DNA from: Bacillota bacterium
GTDB lineage: Bacteria; Bacillota; Clostridia; Lachnospirales; Lachnospiraceae
Assembly (NCBI GenBank): GCA_017861355.1
Contig: JAGFXQ010000088.1
Coordinates: forward strand, 1-11,446
Direction of reading: 5' to 3'
DNA length: 11,446 bases
Shown: piece by piece, positions 5,935-11,446 of the stretch
Position numbering within the stretch: position 1 is the first letter of the stretch
How the letters are laid out: every line of letters begins with the position of its first letter
The notes under the pieces: model-generated
Told to the model about the DNA's origin: nothing
Seen by the model: only the letters and a program-made list of their open reading frames with translations
Database searches by the model: none
Program-made: the position numbers and the translations under genes

Positions 5935-8226
5935 ATGGATATTATGATCAAAAAGCGAGACGGACGGTTAGAACCTCTCTATGTAGAGAAGACCAAGAAG
6001 ATGGTTGCTTATGTCTGTGACGGATTAGAGGGTTGCGACCCTTTTGAACTTGAGATGGATTCAAATATTCAGTTCCGGGATGGCATGAGCACGAAGGAGA
6101 TTCAGAAGATACTGATTCAGACAGCGATTGAGAAAATGATACAGACAACCAAGGACAGTCAGGGGAATGTTGTTAAGACCACTAACATCAATTGGCAATA
6201 TGCTGCAGCAAGACTGCTGATGTCCGATTTATATAAGGAAGCGGCGATCAACCGCGGCTATCATCACTTTGGCTACGGGGATTTTCCAACACTGGTTCAT
6301 AAGCTGGTGGAACTTCAATATTATGGAGATTTTCTCTTAAAGGAGTATTCCGAGGAACAGATCAGAGAATTAGGGAACTATATCAAAGCAGAACGAGATC
6401 TTTTGTTCAACTATGAGGGCTTGAAACTGTTGGCAGATCGTTATCTGATCCGTGGTTTTCAGAAGGAAGTATTGGAATTGCCACAGGAACGATTTATGGC
6501 GATCGCAATGCATCTGGCAATTCCGGAAGGCGATCATAAGCTGGAGTATGCGAAGCGGTTTTATGATGTCTTAAGTGAATTGAAGATGACAACAGCAACA
6601 CCGACACTGGCCAGTGCAGGAACGCCCTTCCATCAATTAAGCAGCTGTTTTATCTCTGTGGTAGGTGACAATCTGTGGTCCATCTATGATGTTAATCAGA
6701 AGTTCTCTGCAGTATCCAAGCACGGAGGAGCACTCGGCATCTATATGGGGAAAGTGAGAGCACTCAACAGTGAGATCAGAGGCTATAAGAATGCTTCTGG
6801 TGGTGTAATCCCCTGGATACGCTTATATAATGATACAGCGGTAGCGGTAGATCAACTTGGTAGAAGGAAGGGCGGTGCTTCGATTACCCTGGATATCTGG
6901 CATTCGGATCTATATGAATTCCTTGATCTGAGAACCAATAATGGAGACGATCGTAGAAAAGCTCATGATATCTTCCCCGCGCTCAGCATTCCGAATCTCT
7001 TCATGGAGCGGTTGGAAGCGAGACAGGATTGGTCCTTGTTTGATCCTTACATAGTTGGAAAGGTTATGGGGTATCAACTGGAGGACTTCTATGATGAAGA
7101 GAATAAGAGCTCCTTTACGCAGAAATATCTTGAGTGTGAGGCAAACGAGAAACTGGAGCGAATCACAGTGCCGGCACTTGAAGTGATGAAGAGAGTAATG
7201 AAAAGTGCGGTCGAGACCGGAACGCCTTTCCTATTCTTCCGTGATACCGTGAATCAGGCAAACCCGAATAAGCATGCCGGGATGATCTATGCTTCGAACC
7301 TCTGTCATGAGATTGCACAGAACGTGAGTGAATCGGAGCTAATCGAAGAAGTGATAGAAACAGTTGGTGGAAAGAAGGAAGTGGTACGAAGACTGAGATC
7401 CGGTGATATGGTTACCTGTAATCTGAATTCTGTGAATCTCGGACGAGTGACGATCGATGAGCTGAAGGAGACAGTACCGCTCCAGATTCGAATGCTCGAT
7501 AATGTCATTACGCTGAACCAGACCCCGGTAGCTGAGGCGAGAATTACCAGTGACCGATATCGTGCTATTGGACTTGGCACCAGTGGTTACCATCACTACT
7601 TGGCAAATAACCGAATTGCCTGGGAGAGTGAGGAACATTTGACTGAGGCAGATAGACTGTTTGAAGAGATTGCATATCAGGCAATAAAAGCTTCGATGGA
7701 GCTTGCGAAGGAGAAGGGTGCTTATCCTGAATTCAAAGGTTCAGAATGGGAGACCGGTAAGTACTTCGAGAGACGTGGCTATCACTCCGAGCGGTGGCTG
7801 GAGCTGAAGGACAGCGTGAGAAGATACGGAGTTCGTAACGGTTATATCATGGCGGTTGCACCGACCGGAAGTACTTCGAATATTGCCGGAACGACGGCAG
7901 GAATAGATCCGATCTTCAAGAAGTTCTTCATTGAGGAGAAGAAGGGAAGCTTTACACCGAAGGCGGCACCGGACCTTAGCAGTAAGAACTTCTGGTATTA
8001 CAAGGAGGCTCATCAGATTGATCAGTTATACAGTATCAGAGCCTGTGGTGTGAGACAGAGGCACATTGATCAGGCCCAATCCTTCAATCTCTATATTACA
8101 CCGGAGGTGAAGGCAAAAGAGATCTTAAATCTCTATATGGAAGCCTGGAAGAATGGTGTCAAGACGATTTACTATGTACGCAACCAATCCTTAGAGATGG
8201 ACGAATGCACCAGCTGCTCCAGCTAA
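5935..8226 (+). CDS. nrdA: Class I ribonucleoside-diphosphate reductase, alpha subunit
   Basis: This is the large catalytic subunit that reduces ribonucleoside diphosphates to deoxyribonucleotides, using a radical supplied by the beta subunit. I start it at ATG 5935, preceded by GGAGGG at 5923-5928; an in-frame GTG at 5905 has no such site. The 763 residues begin with an ATP-cone (about 3-95), the domain through which dATP usually inhibits the enzyme. Active-site residues are visible: Cys238 (SSCFIS), N455/C457/E459 (NLCHEI), C495 (TCNLNSVNL), the radical-path pair Y746-Y747 and the C-terminal redox pair C758/C761 (ECTSC). PTGSTSNIAGTTAGIDP is also typical. About 15 extra residues lie between C457 and C495 compared with the E. 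coli spacing. nrdB follows 143 bp later; nrdI, the partner of class Ib enzymes, is not seen. Confidence 0.96.
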   Translation: MDIMIKKRDGRLEPLYVEKTKKMVAYVCDGLEGCDPFELEMDSNIQFRDGMSTKEIQKILIQTAIEKMIQTTKDSQGNVVKTTNINWQYAAARLLMSDLYKEAAINRGYHHFGYGDFPTLVHKLVELQYYGDFLLKEYSEEQIRELGNYIKAERDLLFNYEGLKLLADRYLIRGFQKEVLELPQERFMAIAMHLAIPEGDHKLEYAKRFYDVLSELKMTTATPTLASAGTPFHQLSSCFISVVGDNLWSIYDVNQKFSAVSKHGGALGIYMGKVRALNSEIRGYKNASGGVIPWIRLYNDTAVAVDQLGRRKGGASITLDIWHSDLYEFLDLRTNNGDDRRKAHDIFPALSIPNLFMERLEARQDWSLFDPYIVGKVMGYQLEDFYDEENKSSFTQKYLECEANEKLERITVPALEVMKRVMKSAVETGTPFLFFRDTVNQANPNKHAGMIYASNLCHEIAQNVSESELIEEVIETVGGKKEVVRRLRSGDMVTCNLNSVNLGRVTIDELKETVPLQIRMLDNVITLNQTPVAEARITSDRYRAIGLGTSGYHHYLANNRIAWESEEHLTEADRLFEEIAYQAIKASMELAKEKGAYPEFKGSEWETGKYFERRGYHSERWLELKDSVRRYGVRNGYIMAVAPTGSTSNIAGTTAGIDPIFKKFFIEEKKGSFTPKAAPDLSSKNFWYYKEAHQIDQLYSIRACGVRQRHIDQAQSFNLYITPEVKAKEILNLYMEAWKNGVKTIYYVRNQSLEMDECTSCSS

Positions 8227-8242
8227 GAAGGACAGGAATGAA

Positions 8243-8271
8243 TTACATCTTATTGGAGAATACGCTATAAT
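8243..8271 (+). promoter_or_regulatory. Perfect TATAAT upstream of nrdB
   Basis: TATAAT occurs at 8266-8271, with only weak -35 matches (ATTACA 8242-8247 at 18 bp). It may give nrdB a separate promoter. It overlaps the ATG of the 35-codon ORF, so a transcript from here would not include that start. Confidence 0.3.
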
Positions 8272-8377
8272 GAAAGTATTAAAGGTATCAATCAGAGAAG
8301 GGAAATTATCTGATTGGATATCTGCAATAGTAATAGATTTTGAATGGAAAGGATTAATGGGAGCGGACGATGAATAA
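8270..8377 (+). CDS. Possible 35-residue peptide between nrdA and nrdB
   Basis: An ATG at 8270, with GGAG at 8255-8258 (11 nt away, longer than ideal), opens a 35-codon frame ending TAA 8375-8377. It overlaps the first 8 bases of nrdB, an arrangement that allows translational coupling. The peptide starts MKVLKVSIREGKLSDW, has a short hydrophobic patch (ISAIVI) and ends acidic (GADDE). I recognise no family. It contains the inverted repeat AATCAGA/TCTGATT (8290-8315). It could equally be a chance frame in a leader, because the ATG lies inside a TATAAT hexamer. Confidence 0.35.
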   Translation: MKVLKVSIREGKLSDWISAIVIDFEWKGLMGADDE

Positions 8378-9398
8378 GAAAAAGATATTTAATGAACAGG
8401 GACTTCGGGGAACGGAGACCTTAATTAACGGAAATACGACAAATCTGAGGGAATGGAACCGAATTAAATATAGCTGGGCGAATATGTTCTACCGTACCAT
8501 GCTGAATAACTTCTGGATTCCGGAGGAGATATCATTGAATGAGGATATCAAGCAATTTCCCTTATTAACCAACGGTGAGAGAAATGCTTTTGACAAGATT
8601 ATCTCCTTTCTTAACTTCCTTGACTCTATACAAAGCGAGAATCTGCCGAATCTATCACGATATGTGACAGCACCGGAAGTGTCTTCCTTGCTTAATATAC
8701 AGGCTTTCCAGGAAGAGATTCATGCACAGAGCTATTCCTATATCCTAGACACAGTTACGAATCCGGTTACCAGGGACAAGATCTATGATGAGTGGCGTGA
8801 AGATAAGCAGCTTCTGAAGAGAAATCAATACATAGCGAATATCTACCAGAAGTTCAATGAGGAACCCTCCACTTCGAATTTTCTGCGTACTGTGGTTGCC
8901 AATTATATCTTGGAGGGCATCTATTTTTATTCTGGGTTCAGTTTCTTCTATACCCTTGCCAGACAGGGAAAGATGACTGCAACCAGTACAATCTTTAAGT
9001 ATATTAACCGAGATGAAGTGACGCATCTGGTTCTGTTCCAGAACATTCTGAAGGAACTTAGAACAGAAAATCCGGAGCTTTTCACTGCGGAATTCATTAG
9101 TGAGATCCGGGACTTGATGCGGACCGGTGTGGAACATGAGATTGCCTGGGGGCAATATGTTACGAATAATGAGATACTGGGTATGAATAACGATCTGATT
9201 GATAAGTACATCAAATATCTCGGAAATCAGCGATTGAAAGCAATCGGCCTGGAAGAACTGTATCCGGAGATCATCGATAATCCGATGGCTTGGATCGAAG
9301 GTTTCTCGAACTTAAACAGCACGAAGACAGATTTCTTCGAAGCCAAGGTAACGAACTACACCAAGGCAGCCGCCTTCGATTTCGACGATCTGGAATAA
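8370..9398 (+). CDS. nrdB: Class I ribonucleoside-diphosphate reductase, beta subunit
   Basis: This small subunit carries the di-metal centre and tyrosyl radical that start catalysis in NrdA. The 342 residues show all expected ligands: D85 (FLDSIQ), E115 and H118 (EEIH), E182 (LEGIYF), E216 and H219 (RDEVTH). Tyr122 (HAQSY) sits at the radical position, and F186, F190 and I212 match the E. coli hydrophobic pocket around it, so this is a tyrosyl-radical enzyme and not a Phe-bearing class Ic type. W49 and D215 of the radical path are also present. The C-terminal tail with Y330 ends FDFDDLE, acidic as usual for docking to alpha. ATG 8370 follows GGGAG at 8359-8363. Oxygen-dependent activation is the family norm and is notable in a presumed anaerobe. 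Confidence 0.95.
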   Translation: MNKKKIFNEQGLRGTETLINGNTTNLREWNRIKYSWANMFYRTMLNNFWIPEEISLNEDIKQFPLLTNGERNAFDKIISFLNFLDSIQSENLPNLSRYVTAPEVSSLLNIQAFQEEIHAQSYSYILDTVTNPVTRDKIYDEWREDKQLLKRNQYIANIYQKFNEEPSTSNFLRTVVANYILEGIYFYSGFSFFYTLARQGKMTATSTIFKYINRDEVTHLVLFQNILKELRTENPELFTAEFISEIRDLMRTGVEHEIAWGQYVTNNEILGMNNDLIDKYIKYLGNQRLKAIGLEELYPEIIDNPMAWIEGFSNLNSTKTDFFEAKVTNYTKAAAFDFDDLE

Positions 9399-9433
9399 AA
9401 AAAGAAGGAAGGGTATTACCCTTCCTTCTTTTT
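9399..9433. terminator. Bidirectional terminator between nrdB and oadB
   Basis: A perfect 16-bp stem (9399-9414 with 9418-9433) has a 3-nt loop and carries an A-run on one side and a T-run on the other. It works for the plus-strand nrdB, whose stop codon it almost touches, and for the minus-strand oadB-like gene ending at 9451. Confidence 0.92.
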
Positions 9434-9450
9434 ATTGTTCCTTAGTTAAT

Positions 9451-10587
9451 TTAGCCGAAGAGTGATAACAGGATTCCGGCTGCAACTGCAGAGCCGATTA
9501 CACCTGCAACATTCGGACCCATAGCGAACATAAGAAGATAGTTGCCGGGGTTCGCTTTTTGACCCTCTACCTGAGATACGCGAGCTGCCATAGGAACTGC
9601 GGATACACCGGCAGAACCGATCAGTGGATTCACTTTACCCTTGGTAATCCAACACATAAGCTTGCCAATCAGTAGACCGCCTATGGTACTGAATATAAAG
9701 GCTGCCAAGCCCAGGAATATGATTCCGAGTGTTTTCGGTTTCAAGAATTCAGAGCCGACTGCGGTAGCTCCTACGGTTACACCAAGGAAAATGGTTACAA
9801 TATTAATTAGGGCGTTTTGTGCGGTATCCGAGATACGTTCCACAACACCGGATTCACGGAAGATATTGCCGAGCATCAGCATTCCAATCAAGGGAGCAAC
9901 TGACGGCAGAAGCAGTACGCATAATACGGTAACTGCAACCGGGAAGCAGATTTTCTCAAGCTTGGATACGCTTCGTAACTGTTCCATTTTAATCTCACGT
10001 TCTTTCTTGGTTGTGAGCAATCTCATCAGTGGTGGCTGAATCAATGGAATCAAGGCCATATAGGAATAGGCGGCTATGGCGATGGACGCTAATAAATGAG
10101 GCGCCAGCTTTGTAGTGAGGTAGATCGCGGTGGGACCGTCTGCACCACCGATAATACCGATGGAAGCGGCTTCCGCCGGTGTAAAGCCTAATATGATTGC
10201 GACTACGAATGCAGTGGCAATTCCGAATTGTGCTCCGGCACCGATCAACATACTACTCGGACGGGCAATCAAGGGTCCGAAATCAGTCATGGCACCAATG
10301 CCTAAGAAAATCAAGGAAGGGTAAATTCCTTTCTTAACACCGAGATACAGATAATAGAGCAGACCACCTGCTTCATTCGCACTTGCTGGTTCTGCCATTA
10401 AGCCGGTGAGTGGTAAATTAGCTAATAACACACCAAAGGCAATCGGCAACAATAACAGAGGCTCGAATTTTTTGGCAATCGCCAGATACATAAGAATACA
10501 GGCTACAATCATCATTACTATGGATTGCCAGGTTAATGCAACAAAGCCGGAATCTTCCCATAATTTAATCAAAGAATCAATAAACAC
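9451..10587 (-). CDS. oadB: Sodium-translocating decarboxylase, beta subunit (OadB/GcdB/MmdB family)
   Basis: This integral membrane subunit decarboxylates the carboxybiotin of a carrier protein and uses the energy to pump Na+ out. I prefer GTG 10587: AAGGAGG lies 8 nt upstream, whereas the upstream in-frame ATG/TTG codons precede that site. This gives 378 residues, usual for the shorter beta subunits. Family segments are clear: IFLGIGAMTDFGPLIARP (about 93-110), GIIGGADGPTAIY (144-156, with the conserved Asp150), GNIFRESGVVERI, and near the C-terminus AMGPNVAGVIGSAVAAG. About ten hydrophobic helices are visible. The small gamma-like gene lies directly upstream on the same strand. Which acid is decarboxylated (oxaloacetate, glutaconyl-CoA, methylmalonyl-CoA) depends on an alpha subunit not present here, so the symbol is only a family label. 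Confidence 0.93.
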   Translation of the reverse strand: MFIDSLIKLWEDSGFVALTWQSIVMMIVACILMYLAIAKKFEPLLLLPIAFGVLLANLPLTGLMAEPASANEAGGLLYYLYLGVKKGIYPSLIFLGIGAMTDFGPLIARPSSMLIGAGAQFGIATAFVVAIILGFTPAEAASIGIIGGADGPTAIYLTTKLAPHLLASIAIAAYSYMALIPLIQPPLMRLLTTKKEREIKMEQLRSVSKLEKICFPVAVTVLCVLLLPSVAPLIGMLMLGNIFRESGVVERISDTAQNALINIVTIFLGVTVGATAVGSEFLKPKTLGIIFLGLAAFIFSTIGGLLIGKLMCWITKGKVNPLIGSAGVSAVPMAARVSQVEGQKANPGNYLLMFAMGPNVAGVIGSAVAAGILLSLFG

Positions 10588-10634
10588 TCTCGTTTCCTCC
10601 TTATACATTATGTTCAATTGTAACTCTTGTCCTT

Positions 10635-10790
10635 CTAAGCTTTTGAATCTGACGTGGTTTTTCCGTACTTACGCTCAACCGAGCAGATAATGGAGGAGAA
10701 AACCCGGATAATAGCCCAGAGGGCGCTTAATACGGCAAAAACGACAGCCATACAGAAAAAGGCAACAAGGATACTTTCAGAAATTGGCAT
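10635..10790 (-). CDS. oadG: Sodium pump decarboxylase gamma-like small membrane subunit (OadG-like)
   Basis: This is a 51-residue protein with a strong AAAGGAG site 8 nt before ATG 10790. It begins MPISESILVAFFCMAVVF and continues as one hydrophobic helix (about 7-35), followed by a basic, polar tail (SVERKYGKTTSDSKA). The ISESxLVAxxGMAVVF-like start is typical of OadG/GcdD-type gamma subunits, which hold the alpha and beta subunits together; here Cys13 stands where Gly is common. The stop is 47 bp before the beta gene on the same strand, so the two are very likely one operon. It is shorter than most gamma subunits and lacks a long Pro/Ala-rich linker or a zinc-binding tail. Confidence 0.8.
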   Translation of the reverse strand: MPISESILVAFFCMAVVFAVLSALWAIIRVFSSIICSVERKYGKTTSDSKA

Positions 10791-10891
10791 ATATTTCACT
10801 CCTTTCTTTCGATTTGATCGATTGGTTAAGAGATGAGATTACAGAGCAGTATACTTCCCTACCATATGCAGAGCATTAAGTAGGTATTTAT

Positions 10892-10913
10892 TCATAAGTG
10901 CGAGTTCTTATGA
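10892..10913. promoter_or_regulatory. 22-bp inverted repeat ahead of oadG
   Basis: TCATAAG (10892-10898) and CTTATGA (10907-10913) flank an 8-bp centre. The repeat lies between the upstream terminator and oadG, so it could be an operator or a hairpin in the leader. No regulator is assigned. Confidence 0.4.
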
Positions 10914-10916
10914 TAT

Positions 10917-10952
10917 AAAAAAATGGAGAACTTCAATAAAAGAAGCTCTCCA
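10917..10952 (-). terminator. Intrinsic terminator upstream of oadG
   Basis: Read on the minus strand, TGGAGAGCTTC (10952-10942) pairs with GAAGTTCTCCA (10934-10924), 11 bp with one G-U pair. The loop is 7 nt and is followed directly by seven T residues. On the plus strand there is no T-run after the stem, so it acts on minus-strand transcripts only. Confidence 0.8.
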
Positions 10953-11009
10953 CCCTATAAGCTCAAGACTTGAAACAGTTAATTTAACTGCCAACCGGAA
11001 TTTGTTAAA

Positions 11010-11038
11010 AGAATAACACATTTTGGTTAAAAAGTCAA
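11010..11038 (-). promoter_or_regulatory. Inner minus-strand promoter candidate upstream of oadG
   Basis: TTGACT (11038-11033) and TATTCT (11015-11010) are 17 bp apart on the minus strand. The -35 is strong and the -10 moderate. Confidence 0.5.
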
Positions 11039-11049
11039 TTTAATTTATG

Positions 11050-11077
11050 ATTATACATGAGTTGTGTACGAAAACAA
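11050..11077 (-). promoter_or_regulatory. Outer minus-strand promoter candidate upstream of oadG
   Basis: On the minus strand TTGTTT (11077-11072) and a perfect TATAAT (11055-11050) are 16 bp apart. Both promoter candidates would feed the terminated leader. Confidence 0.5.
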
Positions 11078-11097
11078 GTTGCACTAAAGGAGGATAA

Positions 11098-11199
11098 TTG
11101 AAATCAAACATATTGCTTCTTATCCCTCAAAAATGGTACAATAGAGTGATGAAAAATTGTCACTTTTTTAATTCTGACAGTTACAAGGAGATAAAATGA
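11098..11199 (+). CDS. Possible 33-residue leader peptide ahead of the jetA-like gene
   Basis: A perfect AAAGGAGG (11086-11093) precedes TTG 11098 by 4 nt. The frame runs 33 codons to TGA 11197-11199, overlapping the jetA-like ATG in an ATGA junction. The peptide begins MKSNILLLIPQKWY. Against it stand the short spacing, the TTG start and the best promoter (11113-11142), which lies inside the frame. It may be a remnant or a chance frame. Its first residues resemble the JetA-like N-terminus. Confidence 0.3.
   Translation: MKSNILLLIPQKWYNRVMKNCHFFNSDSYKEIK
11113..11142 (+). promoter_or_regulatory. Promoter of the jetA-like gene
   Basis: TACAAT (11137-11142) is preceded by TGG, an extended -10 arrangement, and by TTGCTT (11113-11118) at 18 bp. 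The leader would be about 47 nt. Confidence 0.5.
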
Positions 11200-11446
11200 A
11201 CCTGATATATCAACTACCACAAAAGTTCTGGACTGTTTTCAGCTCCAGAAACCGTTATATCTACCTGGAAGCTCTTTTGGCAATTTACGATGAATACCTT
11301 TATAATGATTATTTCCTGACGAAGGAAACCTGTATCCAGCTGATCGCGGAGCATTTCACGGACCGTATTGTCGATATCTCCGTAGATGACGAAGAGCAGG
11401 ACGCGGATCGTATGGAACCAATGGCAACCAAGATATTGAACCGACT
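11196..11446 (+). CDS. N-terminus of a Wadjet JetA-like protein (DUF5716 type), cut by the window end
   Basis: Only 83 codons are present; the frame is open at the right edge. ATG 11196 follows AAGGAG at 11185-11190. The product starts MNLIYQLPQKFWTVFSSRNR and continues YIYLEALLAIYDEYLYND, then a helical segment with LTKETCIQLIAEHF and an acidic stretch (DDEEQDAD). From memory, this pattern (a PxxFWxxxxSxNRxxYxEALL start followed by a winged-helix-like region) belongs to the DUF5716 family now named JetA of Wadjet. JetA is a kleisin-like subunit of an SMC-related complex that recognises and cleaves small circular plasmids together with JetB, JetC and JetD. The rest of the operon is outside the window, so the system cannot be confirmed. 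Another SMC-associated kleisin or an unrelated helical protein is possible. Confidence 0.6.
   Translation, partial: MNLIYQLPQKFWTVFSSRNRYIYLEALLAIYDEYLYNDYFLTKETCIQLIAEHFTDRIVDISVDDEEQDADRMEPMATKILNR

Larger units (their letters stand above)
10916..11043 (-). ncRNA. Predicted short terminated transcript: oadGB leader/attenuator or small RNA
   Basis: On the minus strand two promoter candidates are followed within about 130 nt by an intrinsic terminator, and no ORF with a ribosome site lies between them. The transcript would be roughly 88 nt from the inner promoter or 128 nt from the outer. It contains CAGTTAA-T-TTAACTG (10976-10990), a short self-complementary hairpin. oadG starts about 125 bp beyond the terminator without a convincing promoter of its own, so read-through control of oadGB is a fair inference. 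A free-standing small RNA is the alternative. T-box identity was considered and rejected. Confidence 0.4.

Noticed and set aside
10924..10962. T-box riboswitch suggested by AGGGTGG ahead of the terminator upstream of oadG
   Set aside because: The ACCGCG part of the T-box is missing and the leader is too short for stem I; the downstream genes are also not tRNA- or amino-acid-related.

Overview
The window looks like a chromosomal segment of an anaerobic, low-to-moderate-GC Gram-positive bacterium, most likely a clostridium of the Lachnospiraceae type. This is inferred from the strong AAGGAGG-type ribosome sites, a lipoprotein PstS with a Thr/Asn/Ala-rich linker, a YkuD L,D-transpeptidase with a membrane anchor, small gamma and beta subunits of a sodium-pumping decarboxylase, and a DUF5716/JetA-like protein. 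No tRNA, rRNA, CRISPR array or complete insertion sequence was seen.

Layout. Bases 2-175 are the 3' end of an OmpR/PhoB-type response regulator. A candidate Pho box and an orphan pstS (322-1236) follow, closed by a strong terminator. A major facilitator transporter lies on the minus strand (1367-2758). It is divergent from a PlsC-type acyltransferase (3007-3810), which is followed by an L,D-transpeptidase (3941-5449). Next is a 455-bp non-coding stretch with a 156-bp nested palindrome (5552-5707) and a separate terminator hairpin (5713-5766). An aerobic-type class I ribonucleotide reductase follows: nrdA (5935-8226), a possible 35-residue ORF, and nrdB (8370-9398). A two-way terminator separates nrdB from the minus-strand oadG-like (10790-10635) and oadB-like (10587-9451) genes. 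Their upstream region holds two minus-strand promoter candidates and an intrinsic terminator, so it is either an attenuated leader or a small RNA gene. The window closes with the N-terminus of a JetA-like protein (11196 onward), which would be the first gene of a Wadjet plasmid-defence operon.

How the genes work together. The response regulator and PstS form a phosphate-sensing and capture pair, but pstCAB are not adjacent. PlsC (phospholipid synthesis) and the transpeptidase (peptidoglycan cross-linking) are both envelope genes with separate promoters. NrdA and NrdB are the two halves of one enzyme. OadG and OadB are the membrane part of a sodium pump whose carboxyltransferase and biotin carrier must be encoded elsewhere.

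The least explained items are the nested palindrome, the terminated transcript ahead of oadG, the small ORFs ahead of nrdB and jetA, and the Wadjet-like gene cut off by the window end.
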